64,000 bases of DNA. It comes from Wenzhouxiangella sp. XN201. Lineage in GTDB: Bacteria > Pseudomonadota > Gammaproteobacteria > Xanthomonadales > Wenzhouxiangellaceae. A program made the translations under genes and the position numbers. The notes beneath the pieces are model-generated. The model saw only the letters and a list, made by a program, of their open reading frames with translations. It was not told where the DNA came from and ran no database searches. Positions 1 through 10,959 of this stretch are shown here, in pieces (position 1 is the stretch's first letter; the number at the start of each line of letters is the position of its first letter). The stretch covers positions 1,589,750-1,653,749 of the forward strand of contig NZ_JAAIVI010000017.1 of NCBI RefSeq assembly GCF_011008905.1, written 5' to 3'.

Positions 1-471
1 CGTAATCGATGTCGATGATTTCCAGGCGGCGCGTACCGGCGGGTGTGCGTACCTTGACCTCGTCGTCGATCGACCGCCCCAGAAGCGCCAGCGCCACGGG
101 CGAGTCAATAGAAATCCAGCCGCGTTCGGCGTCGGTTTCATCGACGCCGACGATGCGGTAGCGGACTTCGCCGCCGTTATCTTCCGCCAGGGTGACGGTC
201 GCGCCGAAAAAGATCCGGTCGGGCCGATCTTCCCGCGTGGGGACCGGCTTGACCTCGTCCAGGCGCTTTTGCAGGTAGCGCACGCGCCGATCGATTTCCC
301 GCAGCTGCTTCTTGCGATAGATGTACTCGGCGTTCTCGGAGCGGTCGCCCTCCGCCGCCGCTGCGCTCAGCGCCCGGGTGACCTCGGGGCGCTTTTTCTG
401 CCACAGGTCCTTGTATTCATCCTGCAGCCTGCGATGCCCGGCGCGGGTGATGTAGGGACTGCGAGCCAGGG

Positions 472-475
<4 letters not shown>
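1..475 (-). CDS. greB: Transcription elongation factor GreB (3' end cut by window edge)
   Basis: GreB rescues backtracked RNA polymerase by inserting its coiled coil into the secondary channel and stimulating transcript cleavage. Translating the minus strand from the GTG at 475-473 gives a protein starting VTLARSPYITRAGHRRLQDE. It contains GDRSENAEYIY and REIDRRVRYL, the acidic-tip coiled-coil signature of GreB, then FFGATVTL and ISIDSPVALALLG from the C-terminal FKBP-like domain. Only the last few residues lie outside the window. LWQKKRPEVT matches GreB rather than GreA, and a separate greA lies at 37730. The start overlaps the fumC stop as GTGA, so the two are probably co-translated. The GTG start is chosen because it is the only one that gives the full N-terminus. 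Confidence 0.93.
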
Positions 476-1848
<1,373 letters not shown>

Positions 1849-1951
1849 GATCCTGTGTCCGGAAGGTTACAAGAAATCCAAGGTGGGAATTATAACCGCC
1901 CCGGGTCGTCGTCCCGGCCGAATGGGCCGCGCTCATGCGACAATGCCGGCC

Positions 1952-2857
1952 ATGATGGTCAAGCTGAGTGACTTGGCGCGCATAATCTTCGGCGGGGCTC
2001 TTCTGGCGGCCAATTCCGTGGTTCATATCCTGCCGCTGCTGCTGGTCGCACTGATCAAGGCAGTGCTGCCCTTCACCCCGGTGCGTCAGGCGTGCAACCG
2101 CGTGTTGATGGCATTGGCGGCGAGTTGGATCAGCGTCAATTCCTGGCTGCTTGATCACTTTACTGCCACACGCATCGAGGTCGAGGGCCTGCCCGACAAG
2201 GAAATGGCGGGGCAAATGCTGGTGGTGTGCAATCACCAGAGCTGGGTCGACATCCCTGTTCTTCAGAAGTTGTTCAACCGTCGCCTGCCCCTGCTACGCT
2301 TTTTTCTCAAGAGCCAGTTGATCTGGGTACCGCTGCTGGGACTGGCCTGGTGGGCGCTCGATTTTCCCTTCATGAAGCGCTACACACGCGAGCAGATCGA
2401 GCGCCGCCCGGAGCTGGCCGGACGCGACATCGCCGCCACCCGCCGCGCCTGCCGCAAGTTTCGCGACCTGCCCGTCGCCATCGTCAATTTCGTCGAGGGC
2501 ACCCGTTTCACACCGGACAAGCACGACACCCAGAATTCGCCTTATCGCTATCTGCTCAAGCCCAGGGCCGGTGGTCTGGCCTTCACCCTGGATGCCATGG
2601 GCGATGCCCTGCACACCCTGGTCGACGTGACCATCGCCTACCCGGATGGCCGCCCGAGCCTGGCCGACCTGCTTGCCAACCGGGTTGGCGAGATCAAGGT
2701 TCACGTCCGCCAACTCCCGATACCGGAACACCTGCGCGGCGGCGACTACCACAACGACCCTGAGTACCGCCGCGACATCCAGGACTGGATCAACCAGCTC
2801 TGGCGCCAGAAGGACAGCATGCTCGACAAGCTTCAGGCCGTTCCCTCGACCGACTGA
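1952..2857 (+). CDS. Inner-membrane lysophospholipid-type acyltransferase (YihG/PlsC family)
   Basis: This is a PlsC-superfamily acyltransferase, most like YihG (about 310 residues), which transfers acyl chains to lysophospholipids at the inner membrane. From the ATG at 1952 it has 301 residues. An N-terminal hydrophobic stretch (about 8-40) is followed by the HX4D box NHQSWVD at 94-100 (H95, D100) and the FVEGTRF glycerophosphate-binding motif at 180-186. An open frame runs upstream to 1601, but that part is antisense to fumC and lacks family similarity. The start is therefore placed at the tandem ATG codons 1952/1955; an ATG at 1943 is also possible. The exact acyl acceptor cannot be read from sequence. 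Confidence 0.88.
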   Translation: MMVKLSDLARIIFGGALLAANSVVHILPLLLVALIKAVLPFTPVRQACNRVLMALAASWISVNSWLLDHFTATRIEVEGLPDKEMAGQMLVVCNHQSWVDIPVLQKLFNRRLPLLRFFLKSQLIWVPLLGLAWWALDFPFMKRYTREQIERRPELAGRDIAATRRACRKFRDLPVAIVNFVEGTRFTPDKHDTQNSPYRYLLKPRAGGLAFTLDAMGDALHTLVDVTIAYPDGRPSLADLLANRVGEIKVHVRQLPIPEHLRGGDYHNDPEYRRDIQDWINQLWRQKDSMLDKLQAVPSTD

Positions 2858-2926
2858 ACCTTCGAACTTGCGCTGCATGTACTGACCCGGCAAGAATGGC
2901 GGCAGGCTCCCCACCCGAGGTTTTCC

Positions 2927-4237
2927 ATGTACCGGCCAATTCTGATCTCACTCCTGGCCCTGCAATTCACTACAGGCGCCGAAGCACAGCAATCATCACA
3001 AGACTGGCACGACTACATCGACCAGCGTGCCGACACGCTGCAGGAACAGGTGGTCGAATGGCGACGGCATTTCCACGCCAACCCCGAATTGTCCAACCGC
3101 GAATTCGACACGGCTGAGACCCTCGCCGAATTTCTGCACTCGCTCGACATGGAGGTGACCACGGGCGTGGCTCACACCGGCGTCGTGGGCGTTCTGCAAG
3201 GCGGGCGGCCCGGGCCGGTGGTCGGCCTGCGCGCCGACATGGATGCCCTGCCGGTGCCCGCACGGGCCGGCCTGCCCTTCTCGCCCGATGTCACCAGCGA
3301 GTACCTGGGCGAGGAAGTCCCCGTCTCGCACGCCTGCGGTCACGATTCGCATATGGCCATGCTGATGGGAGTCGCGCAGATGCTGGCCGAACGTCGCGAT
3401 GAACTCCCCGGCACGGTCAAGTTCATCTTTCAGCCGGCCGAGGAAGGCACTCCGCCGGGCGAGGATGGCGGGGCCGAGATGATGGTCGCCGAAGGCGTCC
3501 TCACCGACCCGGACGTCGATGTGGTCTTCGGCCAGCATATCTGGGCGCCGTCGCCGGCCGGCCAGATCGGTTACCGCCCGGCCGGCACCATGGCGGCCTC
3601 CGACCAGTTCACCATCACCGTGCACGGCAAGCAGACGCACGGCTCCACCCCCTGGACCGGCGTCGACCCGATCACCACCGCCGCGCAGATCGTGCTCGGC
3701 CTGAACACCGTCATAAGCCGGCAGACCGAACTGACCAAGGCTGCCGCGGTCATCTCGGTCGGCCGGGTACGCGCCGGCGTGCGCAACAACATCATTCCCG
3801 AGGAGGCGGAACTGATCGGCACCATCCGCACCCTCGATCCCGACATGCAGGAGAAAATCCACGCCGACATCCGGCGCACCGCCGAGCACATCGCCGCCAG
3901 CCAGGGCGCGGAAGTCACGGTCGACATCGAGCGCGGCTACCCGGTGACCTACAACGATCCCGAACTGACCGAGGCGATGGCCCCCAGCCTGCGGCGCGTG
4001 GCTGGCGACAAGGCCGTGCAGATCGACGCCCTGACCGCGGCCGAGGATTTCTCCTATTTCCAGCGCGAGGTACCGGGCCTGTATTTCTTCCTGGGTGCCG
4101 CGCCCGAGGATGTTCCGCTCAAGGAGGTCGCGCCGCACCACACGCCCGACTTCCGCATCAACGAGAAGGCGATGGAAACCGGCGTGCGCGCGCTGGCGAG
4201 CCTGACGCTGGATTACATGCTGAAACACAGCGATTGA
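2927..4237 (+). CDS. Secreted M20 family amidohydrolase (aminoacylase / IAA-amino acid hydrolase type)
   Basis: A metal-dependent amidohydrolase of the M20D group, which removes acyl groups from N-acyl amino acids or similar conjugates. The first 20 residues form a signal peptide ending TGAEA, so it acts in the periplasm or outside. Family motifs in order: RRHFHANPEL (46-55), RADMDAL (102-108), HACGHDSHMAML from 135 with the metal-binding Cys/His, FQPAEEG (168-174), and GQHIWAP from 202. The lid/dimerisation domain follows (KQTHGSTPWTGVDP). At 436 residues it is full length. The next gene starts one base after its stop, so they are co-transcribed. The substrate is unknown. Confidence 0.9.
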   Translation: MYRPILISLLALQFTTGAEAQQSSQDWHDYIDQRADTLQEQVVEWRRHFHANPELSNREFDTAETLAEFLHSLDMEVTTGVAHTGVVGVLQGGRPGPVVGLRADMDALPVPARAGLPFSPDVTSEYLGEEVPVSHACGHDSHMAMLMGVAQMLAERRDELPGTVKFIFQPAEEGTPPGEDGGAEMMVAEGVLTDPDVDVVFGQHIWAPSPAGQIGYRPAGTMAASDQFTITVHGKQTHGSTPWTGVDPITTAAQIVLGLNTVISRQTELTKAAAVISVGRVRAGVRNNIIPEEAELIGTIRTLDPDMQEKIHADIRRTAEHIAASQGAEVTVDIERGYPVTYNDPELTEAMAPSLRRVAGDKAVQIDALTAAEDFSYFQREVPGLYFFLGAAPEDVPLKEVAPHHTPDFRINEKAMETGVRALASLTLDYMLKHSD

Positions 4238-4238
4238 C

Positions 4239-5366
4239 ATGTCACGCGTAACCGTCATCGGATCCGGATTCGCCGCCCTGACTGCGGTTCGCACACTGCG
4301 GCGTGCGAATCCCGAGCTCGGGATCGATGTCGTGTCCCCACGATCCGAACTGATCTACTACCCGGGAACAATCTGGATTCCCACCGGAAAGCGTCAGCCC
4401 GAAGACCTGATCGTGCCGCTGGATCGCTTTTTCGAGCGCATGCGGGTAAAGCACCATGCCACGCATGCCAACGGACTGTCAGACGACGGGCGGACGGTAC
4501 ACACCGAAGCCGGCGATATTGCCAACGACGGGTTGATCATCGCCTGCGGCGGTCAGTTCCTCAAGAAACTGCCCGGGATCGAACACAGTTTCCTGCCCTG
4601 CGGCGGGCCTCGGGAGATTGCCCGGGCACGCGACCGCCTGCACGCCATGCAATCGGGCTCGATCGCATTCGGCTTTGCCGGCAACCCGAAAGAACCTTCG
4701 GCCATGCGCGGGGGGCCGGTGTTCGAATTCCTGTTCGGCATCGACACCTGGCTGCGCAAGCAAAAATGTCGCGACCGCTTCACGCTGCACTTCTTCAGCC
4801 CCGCCGAAAAGCCGGGGCAGCGCCTCGGCGGAAAAGCCGTCGACCGCCTGCTCGGGGAAATGCAAAAGCGGGGGATTCGCACTCACCTGGGTCGCAAACC
4901 CAAGCGTTTCAGCGAAGACGGCGTGGAAACCGAAACCGAGCGTTTCGCCGCCGACCTGATCCTGTTCATGCCCGGCATGACCGGTAACGACTGGTTCGAC
5001 GATACGTCCCTGCCGCGTTCCGACGGCGGCATGATCCGCGCCGACGAGCACTGCCGGGTCGGCGGCTTCGAGCGGGTCTATGTTGCCGGAGATGCCGGTT
5101 CCTTCCCGGGCCCGGGGTGGATGCCCAAGCAGGCGCACATGGCCGACCTGCAGGCCGAGGCCGCGGCCAGGAACCTGCTGGCCGAGCTGGGCGGCCGTCC
5201 GATCGCGGCCACCTTCAAGAGCGAATTGATGTGCATTGTCGACCTTTACGATCGCGGCATCCTGGTCACGCGCAGCGAGAAGGCCAACCGCACCCTGCCT
5301 CCACTCAGGGCCATGCACTGGGCCAAACGCCTGTTCGAGTGGCGCTACCTGCGGCAGTACCGCTGA
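4239..5366 (+). CDS. FAD/NAD(P)-dependent oxidoreductase, sulfide:quinone reductase-like
   Basis: A 375-residue two-dinucleotide-binding-fold flavoprotein. The N-terminal FAD-binding motif is VIGSGFAALTAVRTLRR (residues 6-22), and the second FAD contact YVAGDAGSFPGPGWMPKQ lies near residue 282. YYPGTIWIPTGKR and the C-terminal FEWRYLRQYR resemble sulfide:quinone oxidoreductases and flavocytochrome c sulfide dehydrogenase flavoproteins. Cysteines occur in ACGGQF, LPCGGP and LMCIVDLYDRG, but I could not align them confidently to the three SQR redox cysteines, so sulfide oxidation is only a possibility. There is no signal peptide. It starts 1 nt after the M20 hydrolase stop. Confidence 0.72.
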   Translation: MSRVTVIGSGFAALTAVRTLRRANPELGIDVVSPRSELIYYPGTIWIPTGKRQPEDLIVPLDRFFERMRVKHHATHANGLSDDGRTVHTEAGDIANDGLIIACGGQFLKKLPGIEHSFLPCGGPREIARARDRLHAMQSGSIAFGFAGNPKEPSAMRGGPVFEFLFGIDTWLRKQKCRDRFTLHFFSPAEKPGQRLGGKAVDRLLGEMQKRGIRTHLGRKPKRFSEDGVETETERFAADLILFMPGMTGNDWFDDTSLPRSDGGMIRADEHCRVGGFERVYVAGDAGSFPGPGWMPKQAHMADLQAEAAARNLLAELGGRPIAATFKSELMCIVDLYDRGILVTRSEKANRTLPPLRAMHWAKRLFEWRYLRQYR

Positions 5367-5449
5367 TCCATGCCCTGAACCAAGGGACAATGGCCCTCGG
5401 GTCCGGGGCATGGCAGACTCCAGCCCGGATACCCACTCTGCCCCGACCG

Positions 5450-6619
5450 ATGCTGCAAAAATCTCTTCCGCTCCTGTTTCTGCTGCTTGCGCTTTCGGCC
5501 AATGCCGATCAATTGCTGGTTGATAAGCGTGAGTTCGTGACCGAGGATTTCACGACATTCGGTGGCACAACCCTGCCGGAGGTTCGTGTCGGCTGGGAGG
5601 CCTACGGTGAACTGAACGAGGATCGCTCCAACGTCATCCTGATCACGCATTTCTTCTCCGGCACCTCACATGCCGCGGGTCGCTACCACCCGGACGACCC
5701 GGAACCGGGCTACTGGGATGCCATCATCGGACCGGGCAAGGCGATCGATACCGACCGCTTCTACGTCATCAGCGCCGACACTCTGGTCAATGCCAACGTC
5801 CACGACGAGCAGGTCATCACCACCGGCCCGGCCAGTATCAACCCGGAGACCGGCCAGGCCTGGGGGAGCGATTTTCCGGTCGTGACCATCCGTGATTTTG
5901 TCGAGGTGCAGCGACGGCTGCTCGATTCGCTCGGCATCGAGCGCCTGCACGCGGTCATCGGCGCCTCCATGGGCTCGTTCCAGGCCCTGGAATGGGCGGT
6001 GACCTATCCCGAACGGGTCGAACGCATGGTCTCGGCCATCGGCGCTGCCCGCATGGGACCGTGGGAAGTCGCGCTGCTGGAAAGCTGGGCCCGACCGATC
6101 CGGCTCGATCCGAACTGGCGCGCCGGTCGCTACTACGGCCAGGAGCGACCGCTGGACGGCCTGACCACGAGCCTGATGCAGATCACCCTCAACGCCCTTC
6201 ATCCCGATTTCTTCGACCGCCGGTTCCCGCAGCACGACAATCTGACCGACCGCGCGCTGGCCGGCATCGACAGCGGTTTCGCCGTCACCGACTGGTTGGA
6301 AGAACGGGCCCGCCAGCGCGCCCTCGTGTCGGACGCCAACCACATTCTCTACCTGGTGCGCGCCAGCCAGCTGTTCATCGCCGGCCACGACGGTGACCTC
6401 GACTCGGCCCTTGAGCGCGTGCAGGCCAGGACCCTGTTCCTGCCCGCCGAAGGCGACCTGCTGCTGCGTCCACAGCTCGCCCGCGACGCTCATCGGCAAC
6501 TCGAGGCGGCGGGTGCGAACAGCCGGCTGCAGACCATCCCGGGACCCATGGGTCATCTCAACGGCGTGGCCGGCATCGCCGCCGTTTCCGACACCCTGGC
6601 GGATTTCCTCGCCGATTGA
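5450..6619 (+). CDS. Secreted alpha/beta hydrolase, homoserine O-acetyltransferase (MetX)-like
   Basis: A 389-residue alpha/beta-hydrolase with the MetX fold. The nucleophile elbow is GASMGSFQALEW with Ser173; an acidic residue follows in PAEGDLLLRP near 336, and the His in GPMGHLNGV near 368. FFSGTSHAAGRY and WWD/YWDAIIGPGKAIDTDRFYV are MetX-family landmarks. Unlike true MetX it begins with a signal peptide (MLQKSLPLLFLLLALSANA), so it should be exported and is unlikely to make O-acetylhomoserine in the cytoplasm. The start is taken at 5450 because the upstream frame overlaps the SQR-like gene antisemantically and lacks similarity. It is the third gene of a same-strand trio. A role as a periplasmic esterase or acyltransferase is inference. 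Confidence 0.75.
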   Translation: MLQKSLPLLFLLLALSANADQLLVDKREFVTEDFTTFGGTTLPEVRVGWEAYGELNEDRSNVILITHFFSGTSHAAGRYHPDDPEPGYWDAIIGPGKAIDTDRFYVISADTLVNANVHDEQVITTGPASINPETGQAWGSDFPVVTIRDFVEVQRRLLDSLGIERLHAVIGASMGSFQALEWAVTYPERVERMVSAIGAARMGPWEVALLESWARPIRLDPNWRAGRYYGQERPLDGLTTSLMQITLNALHPDFFDRRFPQHDNLTDRALAGIDSGFAVTDWLEERARQRALVSDANHILYLVRASQLFIAGHDGDLDSALERVQARTLFLPAEGDLLLRPQLARDAHRQLEAAGANSRLQTIPGPMGHLNGVAGIAAVSDTLADFLAD

Positions 6620-6673
6620 ATCCCGCCGACTGCGGTATCATTCCGGCCTGCTCCCAATTGGTATTTCAGTCTC

Positions 6674-8053
6674 ATGGACATCCAGGCCCTGACCGCACTC
6701 TCGCCGCTGGACGGCCGCTACGCCGGCCGCCTTGAAGGACTGCGAAAACTGGCCTCGGAGGCCGGGCTGATCCGGCAACGCGTTCGCGTCGAGGTGGCCT
6801 GGTTCCAGGCCCTGGCGGCCGAACCCGCTTTCCCCGCCCTGCCCGCGCTCGCGCGCGCGGACCGCGAGTTTCTGGATCGCCTGTTCGAGCAGTTCGATGA
6901 TGCGGATGCCGCGGCAATCAAGGCCATCGAAAAGACCACCAACCACGACGTCAAGGCGGTTGAATACTGGCTCAAGCAGCGGCTTTCCGAACGCGAATCG
7001 CTCAAGCCGTTCACCGAGTTCGTCCACTTTGCCTGCACTTCCGAGGACATCAACAACCTGGCCTGGGCGCTGATCATCCGTCACGCAGTGGTGCAGGAAC
7101 TCGATCCCCTGCTGGCCGAGCTCGACCGCCGGCTGGCCGGCATGGCGAAGGACACGGCCGAAATGCCGATGCTTTCGCGCACCCACGGACAGACCGCCTC
7201 GCCGACGACCCTGGGCAAGGAACTGGCGAACGTCGTTTTCCGCCTGCGCCGACAGCGCCGCGCGCTCGATCAGGTCGAGATCAGCGGCAAGATCAACGGT
7301 GCGGTGGGCAATTTCAACGCCCATATGGCCGCCTGCCCGGACGTCGACTGGCCGGCACTGGCGCGCGCCCTGGTCGAGGATCTGGGCCTGGTCTGGAATC
7401 CCTATACCACCCAGATCGAGCCCCACGACATGATCGCCGAGGTCGCCCATGCGCTGATGCGCATCAACACGGTGCTGCTCGATTTCGCGCGCGATGCCTG
7501 GGGCTACATATCATTGGGCTATTTCCGCCAGAACCTGATCGAAGGTGAAGTCGGTTCCTCGACCATGCCGCACAAGGTCAACCCGATCGACTTCGAAAAC
7601 GGCGAGGGCAACCTCGGCCTGGCCAATGCCCTGCTCGGTCACCTGGCCGGCAAGCTGCCGATCTCGCGCTTCCAGCGTGATCTCACCGACTCGACCGTAC
7701 AGCGCTCGCTCGGCTCGGCCTTCGGTTACTGTTCGCTGGCCTGGCAGTCGGTTCTCAAGGGCCTGGATCGCATCGCGCCCAACGAACAACGCCTGGCCGA
7801 GGATCTGGAGCGTGCCTGGGAAGTGCTGGCCGAGGCCGTGCAGACGGTGATGCGCCTGCACGGCGTGCCCGAGCCCTACGAGAAGCTCAAGGCACTGACC
7901 CGGGGACAGGGGATCGATCGCGAAAAGCTTCGGGCATTCATCCAGGATCTCGACATCCCGGCATCCGACCGCAACCGACTGCTTGAACTCACACCGGCGA
8001 ACTACATCGGCAATGCTGCACAAATGGCCGCCGAAATAGACCGCTATATCTGA
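6674..8053 (+). CDS. purB: Adenylosuccinate lyase
   Basis: PurB catalyses two beta-eliminations in purine synthesis: SAICAR to AICAR, and adenylosuccinate to AMP. The 459-residue length is typical of the gammaproteobacterial type. Visible features are TALSPLDGRY at the N-terminus, TSEDINN near 118, MLSRTHGQTASPTTLGKE with the general-acid region, and the signature loop GSSTMPHKVNPIDFEN from about 294 with the catalytic serine. It stands alone between the MetX-like gene and the suc operon, on the same strand. Confidence 0.96.
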   Translation: MDIQALTALSPLDGRYAGRLEGLRKLASEAGLIRQRVRVEVAWFQALAAEPAFPALPALARADREFLDRLFEQFDDADAAAIKAIEKTTNHDVKAVEYWLKQRLSERESLKPFTEFVHFACTSEDINNLAWALIIRHAVVQELDPLLAELDRRLAGMAKDTAEMPMLSRTHGQTASPTTLGKELANVVFRLRRQRRALDQVEISGKINGAVGNFNAHMAACPDVDWPALARALVEDLGLVWNPYTTQIEPHDMIAEVAHALMRINTVLLDFARDAWGYISLGYFRQNLIEGEVGSSTMPHKVNPIDFENGEGNLGLANALLGHLAGKLPISRFQRDLTDSTVQRSLGSAFGYCSLAWQSVLKGLDRIAPNEQRLAEDLERAWEVLAEAVQTVMRLHGVPEPYEKLKALTRGQGIDREKLRAFIQDLDIPASDRNRLLELTPANYIGNAAQMAAEIDRYI

Positions 8054-8094
8054 TCAATTCGGGAGATTCGGCCCAATCAATCCGGTGCCCCCGT

Positions 8095-8100
8095 TATAAT
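8095..8100 (+). promoter_or_regulatory. Candidate -10 box (TATAAT) for sucA
   Basis: A perfect TATAAT lies 41 bases before the sucA ATG in the 88-base purB-sucA gap. I see no good -35 hexamer 16-18 bases upstream, so this is a weak or activator-dependent promoter candidate. Confidence 0.35.
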
Positions 8101-8141
8101 CAACCGTCTTTGACCGGGACGCGATCCAGGCCGCGCTTGTA

Positions 8142-10952
8142 ATGACCGACTTCCTTCAGGAGCAGTACCGGAATTCTCATCTTTCCGGGGGTAATGCCGA
8201 TTACGTCGAAGCCTTCTATGAACACTGGCTCGACGACCCGGAGTCGGTTCCCGAACAGTGGCAGAAGCTGTTCGGCCAATTGGCCGACTCGGTCGACACC
8301 GAAACCCGCCATCGCCGGATCGAAGCCCATTTCCAGGCGCTCGCCGCCAATGGTCATTACAGTGCCGGCACCGCCGCCGAGGACTTCAAACAGGCGGGCG
8401 TCCTGCGTTTGATCAATGCCTATCGGGTTCGCGGTCACCAGCGTGCACAGCTCGATCCGCTCGGCATCAGCAAACGGCCCAAGGTACCTGACCTCGAGCT
8501 GGGCTTTCACAGCCTCAGCGACGCCGACCTCGACACCGAGTTTCACACCGGCTCGCTAGCCGGCCCGGATCACCTGGCGCTGAAAGAAATCATCGAGATC
8601 TGCCGCCATACCTACTGCGGCAGCATCGGTGTCGAGTACATGCACATCACCGACACCAACCAGCGCCGCTGGCTGCAGCAGCGTCTCGAGGGCGCACGCG
8701 GCCACTACACGCCCGAATCCGAGGAACGCAAGCGACTGCTCGACAAACTCTCGGCTGCAGAAGGCATGGAAAAGTATCTGCATTCGAAGTACGTCGGTCA
8801 GAAACGATTTTCGCTCGAGGGCGGCGAGACCATGATTCCGCTGCTCGACTCCCTGATTCGCCATACTGGCAGCCAGGGCGTGCGCGAGATGGTCATCGGC
8901 ATGGCGCACCGCGGCCGGCTCAACGTGCTGGTCAACATTCTCGGCAAGAGCCCGGGCGAACTGTTCGCCGAGTTCGAGGGCAAGATCGCGCGCGATGACC
9001 CGAACCGCACCGGCGATGTGAAATACCACCTGGGCTTCAGTTCCGATGTGCCCACGCCGGGCGGGCCCATGCACCTGGCCCTGGCCTTCAATCCTTCGCA
9101 CCTCGAGATCGTCAATCCGGTGGTAGCCGGTTCGGCCCGCGCCCGTCAGGCCCGGCTCAGGGACGACCGCCGTGAGCAGGTGCTGCCGGTCCTGATTCAC
9201 GGCGATGCCGCCATTGCCGGCCAGGGCGTCAACATGGAACTGCTCAACATGTCGCAGGCGCGCGGCTTCGCCGTCGGCGGTACGTTCCATGTCGTGGTCA
9301 ACAACCAGATCGGCTTTACCACGTCGAACCCGCTCGACGCGCGCTCGACGCTGTATTGCACGGAAGTGGCCAAGATGGTCCAGGCGCCGATCCTGCACGT
9401 CAACGGCGACGATCCCGAGGCGGTGCTGTTCGCCACCCGGGTGCTGGCCGATTTCCGGCGCGAGTTCAAGAAGGACGTGGTGCTCGACCTGGTCTGTTAC
9501 CGCCGGCTCGGCCATAACGAGGCCGACGAGCCGGCCGCGACTCAGCCGAACATGTACAGCGTCATCCGCAAGCTCGACACGGTACGCAAGCAGTACGCCG
9601 ACCAGTTGATTCAGGAAGGGCTGATCGATAAGGGTCAGATCGAGGCGGCCAACAAGGCCTATCGCGACAAGCTCGATGCCGGCGAGCCTGTCGTCGACCT
9701 GTTGAGCGAGGACGAGGCCATCGAAACGGTGGACTGGGAACCCTATCTCGAGGCCGACTGGCGCGAACAGGTGCAGACCGGCGTCGATGCCGCCACCATC
9801 CGCGAATTGTCCGGACGCATGAACACGCTGCCCGAAGGCTTCGAACTGCACAAGCAGGTGCAGCGCGTCATCGATTCGCGCAATCAGATGGCCGCCGGCG
9901 AGAGCCCGATGGACTGGGGTTTCGCTGAAACCATGGCCTACGCCAGCCTGATCGACGCCGGTCACGGCCTGCGCCTGGTCGGCCAGGATTCCGGCCGCGG
10001 CACCTTCTTCCACCGCCACGCCGTCCTGCACAGCCAGGCCGACGGCGCCTCGATCCTGCCGTTGCAACAGTTGCATGAGGATCCCCGACGCGTGACCGTG
10101 ATCGACTCCCTGCTGTCCGAAGAGGCGGTGCTCGGCTTCGAATATGGCTTCGCCACCGCCGAGCCCTCGACATTGACCATCTGGGAAGCGCAGTTCGGCG
10201 ATTTCGTCAACGGCGCCCAGGTCGTGATCGACCAGTTCATCGCTTCGGGCGAAGCCAAGTGGGGGCGGCTGTGCGGCCTGGTGATGTTCCTGCCGCACGG
10301 CTACGAAGGCCAGGGACCGGAACACTCCTCGGCCCGGCTCGAGCGCTTCATGCAATTGTGCTCGGGTGCCAACATCCAGGTTTGCGTACCGACGCTGCCG
10401 TCGCAGATGTTCCACATGCTGCGGCGCCAGATGCTCAGGCGCTTCCGCAAGCCGCTCATCGTCATGACGCCCAAATCGCTGCTCAGGCACAAGGACTCGA
10501 CCTCGTCGCTGGACGATCTGGAAAACGGCCATTTCCAGCTGGTGATCGACGATCCGGCCGGACCCGATCCGAAAAAGGTCAAGCGGGTCGTTTTCTGTGC
10601 CGGCAAGGTCTACTTCGATCTGGCCAAGCAGCTCCAAGAGGACGGGGTCGACAACGTCGCCCTGGTCCGCGTCGAACAGCTCTATCCCTTCCCGCGCGAG
10701 GAAGTGCAGGAAATCATTGCGCGCTACGACAAGGCCACCGAAGTGGTCTGGTGCCAGGAAGAGCCCATGAATCAGGGCGCCTGGTTCCAGATCCGGCACC
10801 ATCTTCAGGCCTGCGTCCGCGACGGGCAGGAACTCGGCTACGTCGGTCGCCACGGCTCGGCATCCCCGGCGGTCGGCTACTATCAGGTCCACCTCGAACA
10901 ACAAAAGCGCCTGGTCGGCGAGGCGCTGACACCAGGCAAATTCACGGAGTAA
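8142..10952 (+). CDS. sucA: 2-oxoglutarate dehydrogenase E1 component
   Basis: This is the thiamine-diphosphate E1 subunit of the 2-oxoglutarate dehydrogenase complex, which decarboxylates 2-oxoglutarate and passes the succinyl group to SucB. It has 936 residues, the usual length. The N-terminal peptide-binding segment ([20 protein letters not shown]) is followed by the ThDP/Mg motif [20 protein letters not shown] near 351-371. [21 protein letters not shown] and the transketolase-like pyrimidine-binding domain ([14 protein letters not shown]) come next. It heads sucA-sucB-lpd. The sdh genes that usually lie upstream and sucCD downstream are absent here; purB lies upstream instead. Confidence 0.97.
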   Translation: MTDFLQEQYRNSHLSGGNADYVEAFYEHWLDDPESVPEQWQKLFGQLADSVDTETRHRRIEAHFQALAANGHYSAGTAAEDFKQAGVLRLINAYRVRGHQRAQLDPLGISKRPKVPDLELGFHSLSDADLDTEFHTGSLAGPDHLALKEIIEICRHTYCGSIGVEYMHITDTNQRRWLQQRLEGARGHYTPESEERKRLLDKLSAAEGMEKYLHSKYVGQKRFSLEGGETMIPLLDSLIRHTGSQGVREMVIGMAHRGRLNVLVNILGKSPGELFAEFEGKIARDDPNRTGDVKYHLGFSSDVPTPGGPMHLALAFNPSHLEIVNPVVAGSARARQARLRDDRREQVLPVLIHGDAAIAGQGVNMELLNMSQARGFAVGGTFHVVVNNQIGFTTSNPLDARSTLYCTEVAKMVQAPILHVNGDDPEAVLFATRVLADFRREFKKDVVLDLVCYRRLGHNEADEPAATQPNMYSVIRKLDTVRKQYADQLIQEGLIDKGQIEAANKAYRDKLDAGEPVVDLLSEDEAIETVDWEPYLEADWREQVQTGVDAATIRELSGRMNTLPEGFELHKQVQRVIDSRNQMAAGESPMDWGFAETMAYASLIDAGHGLRLVGQDSGRGTFFHRHAVLHSQADGASILPLQQLHEDPRRVTVIDSLLSEEAVLGFEYGFATAEPSTLTIWEAQFGDFVNGAQVVIDQFIASGEAKWGRLCGLVMFLPHGYEGQGPEHSSARLERFMQLCSGANIQVCVPTLPSQMFHMLRRQMLRRFRKPLIVMTPKSLLRHKDSTSSLDDLENGHFQLVIDDPAGPDPKKVKRVVFCAGKVYFDLAKQLQEDGVDNVALVRVEQLYPFPREEVQEIIARYDKATEVVWCQEEPMNQGAWFQIRHHLQACVRDGQELGYVGRHGSASPAVGYYQVHLEQQKRLVGEALTPGKFTE

Positions 10953-10959
10953 GTCACTG

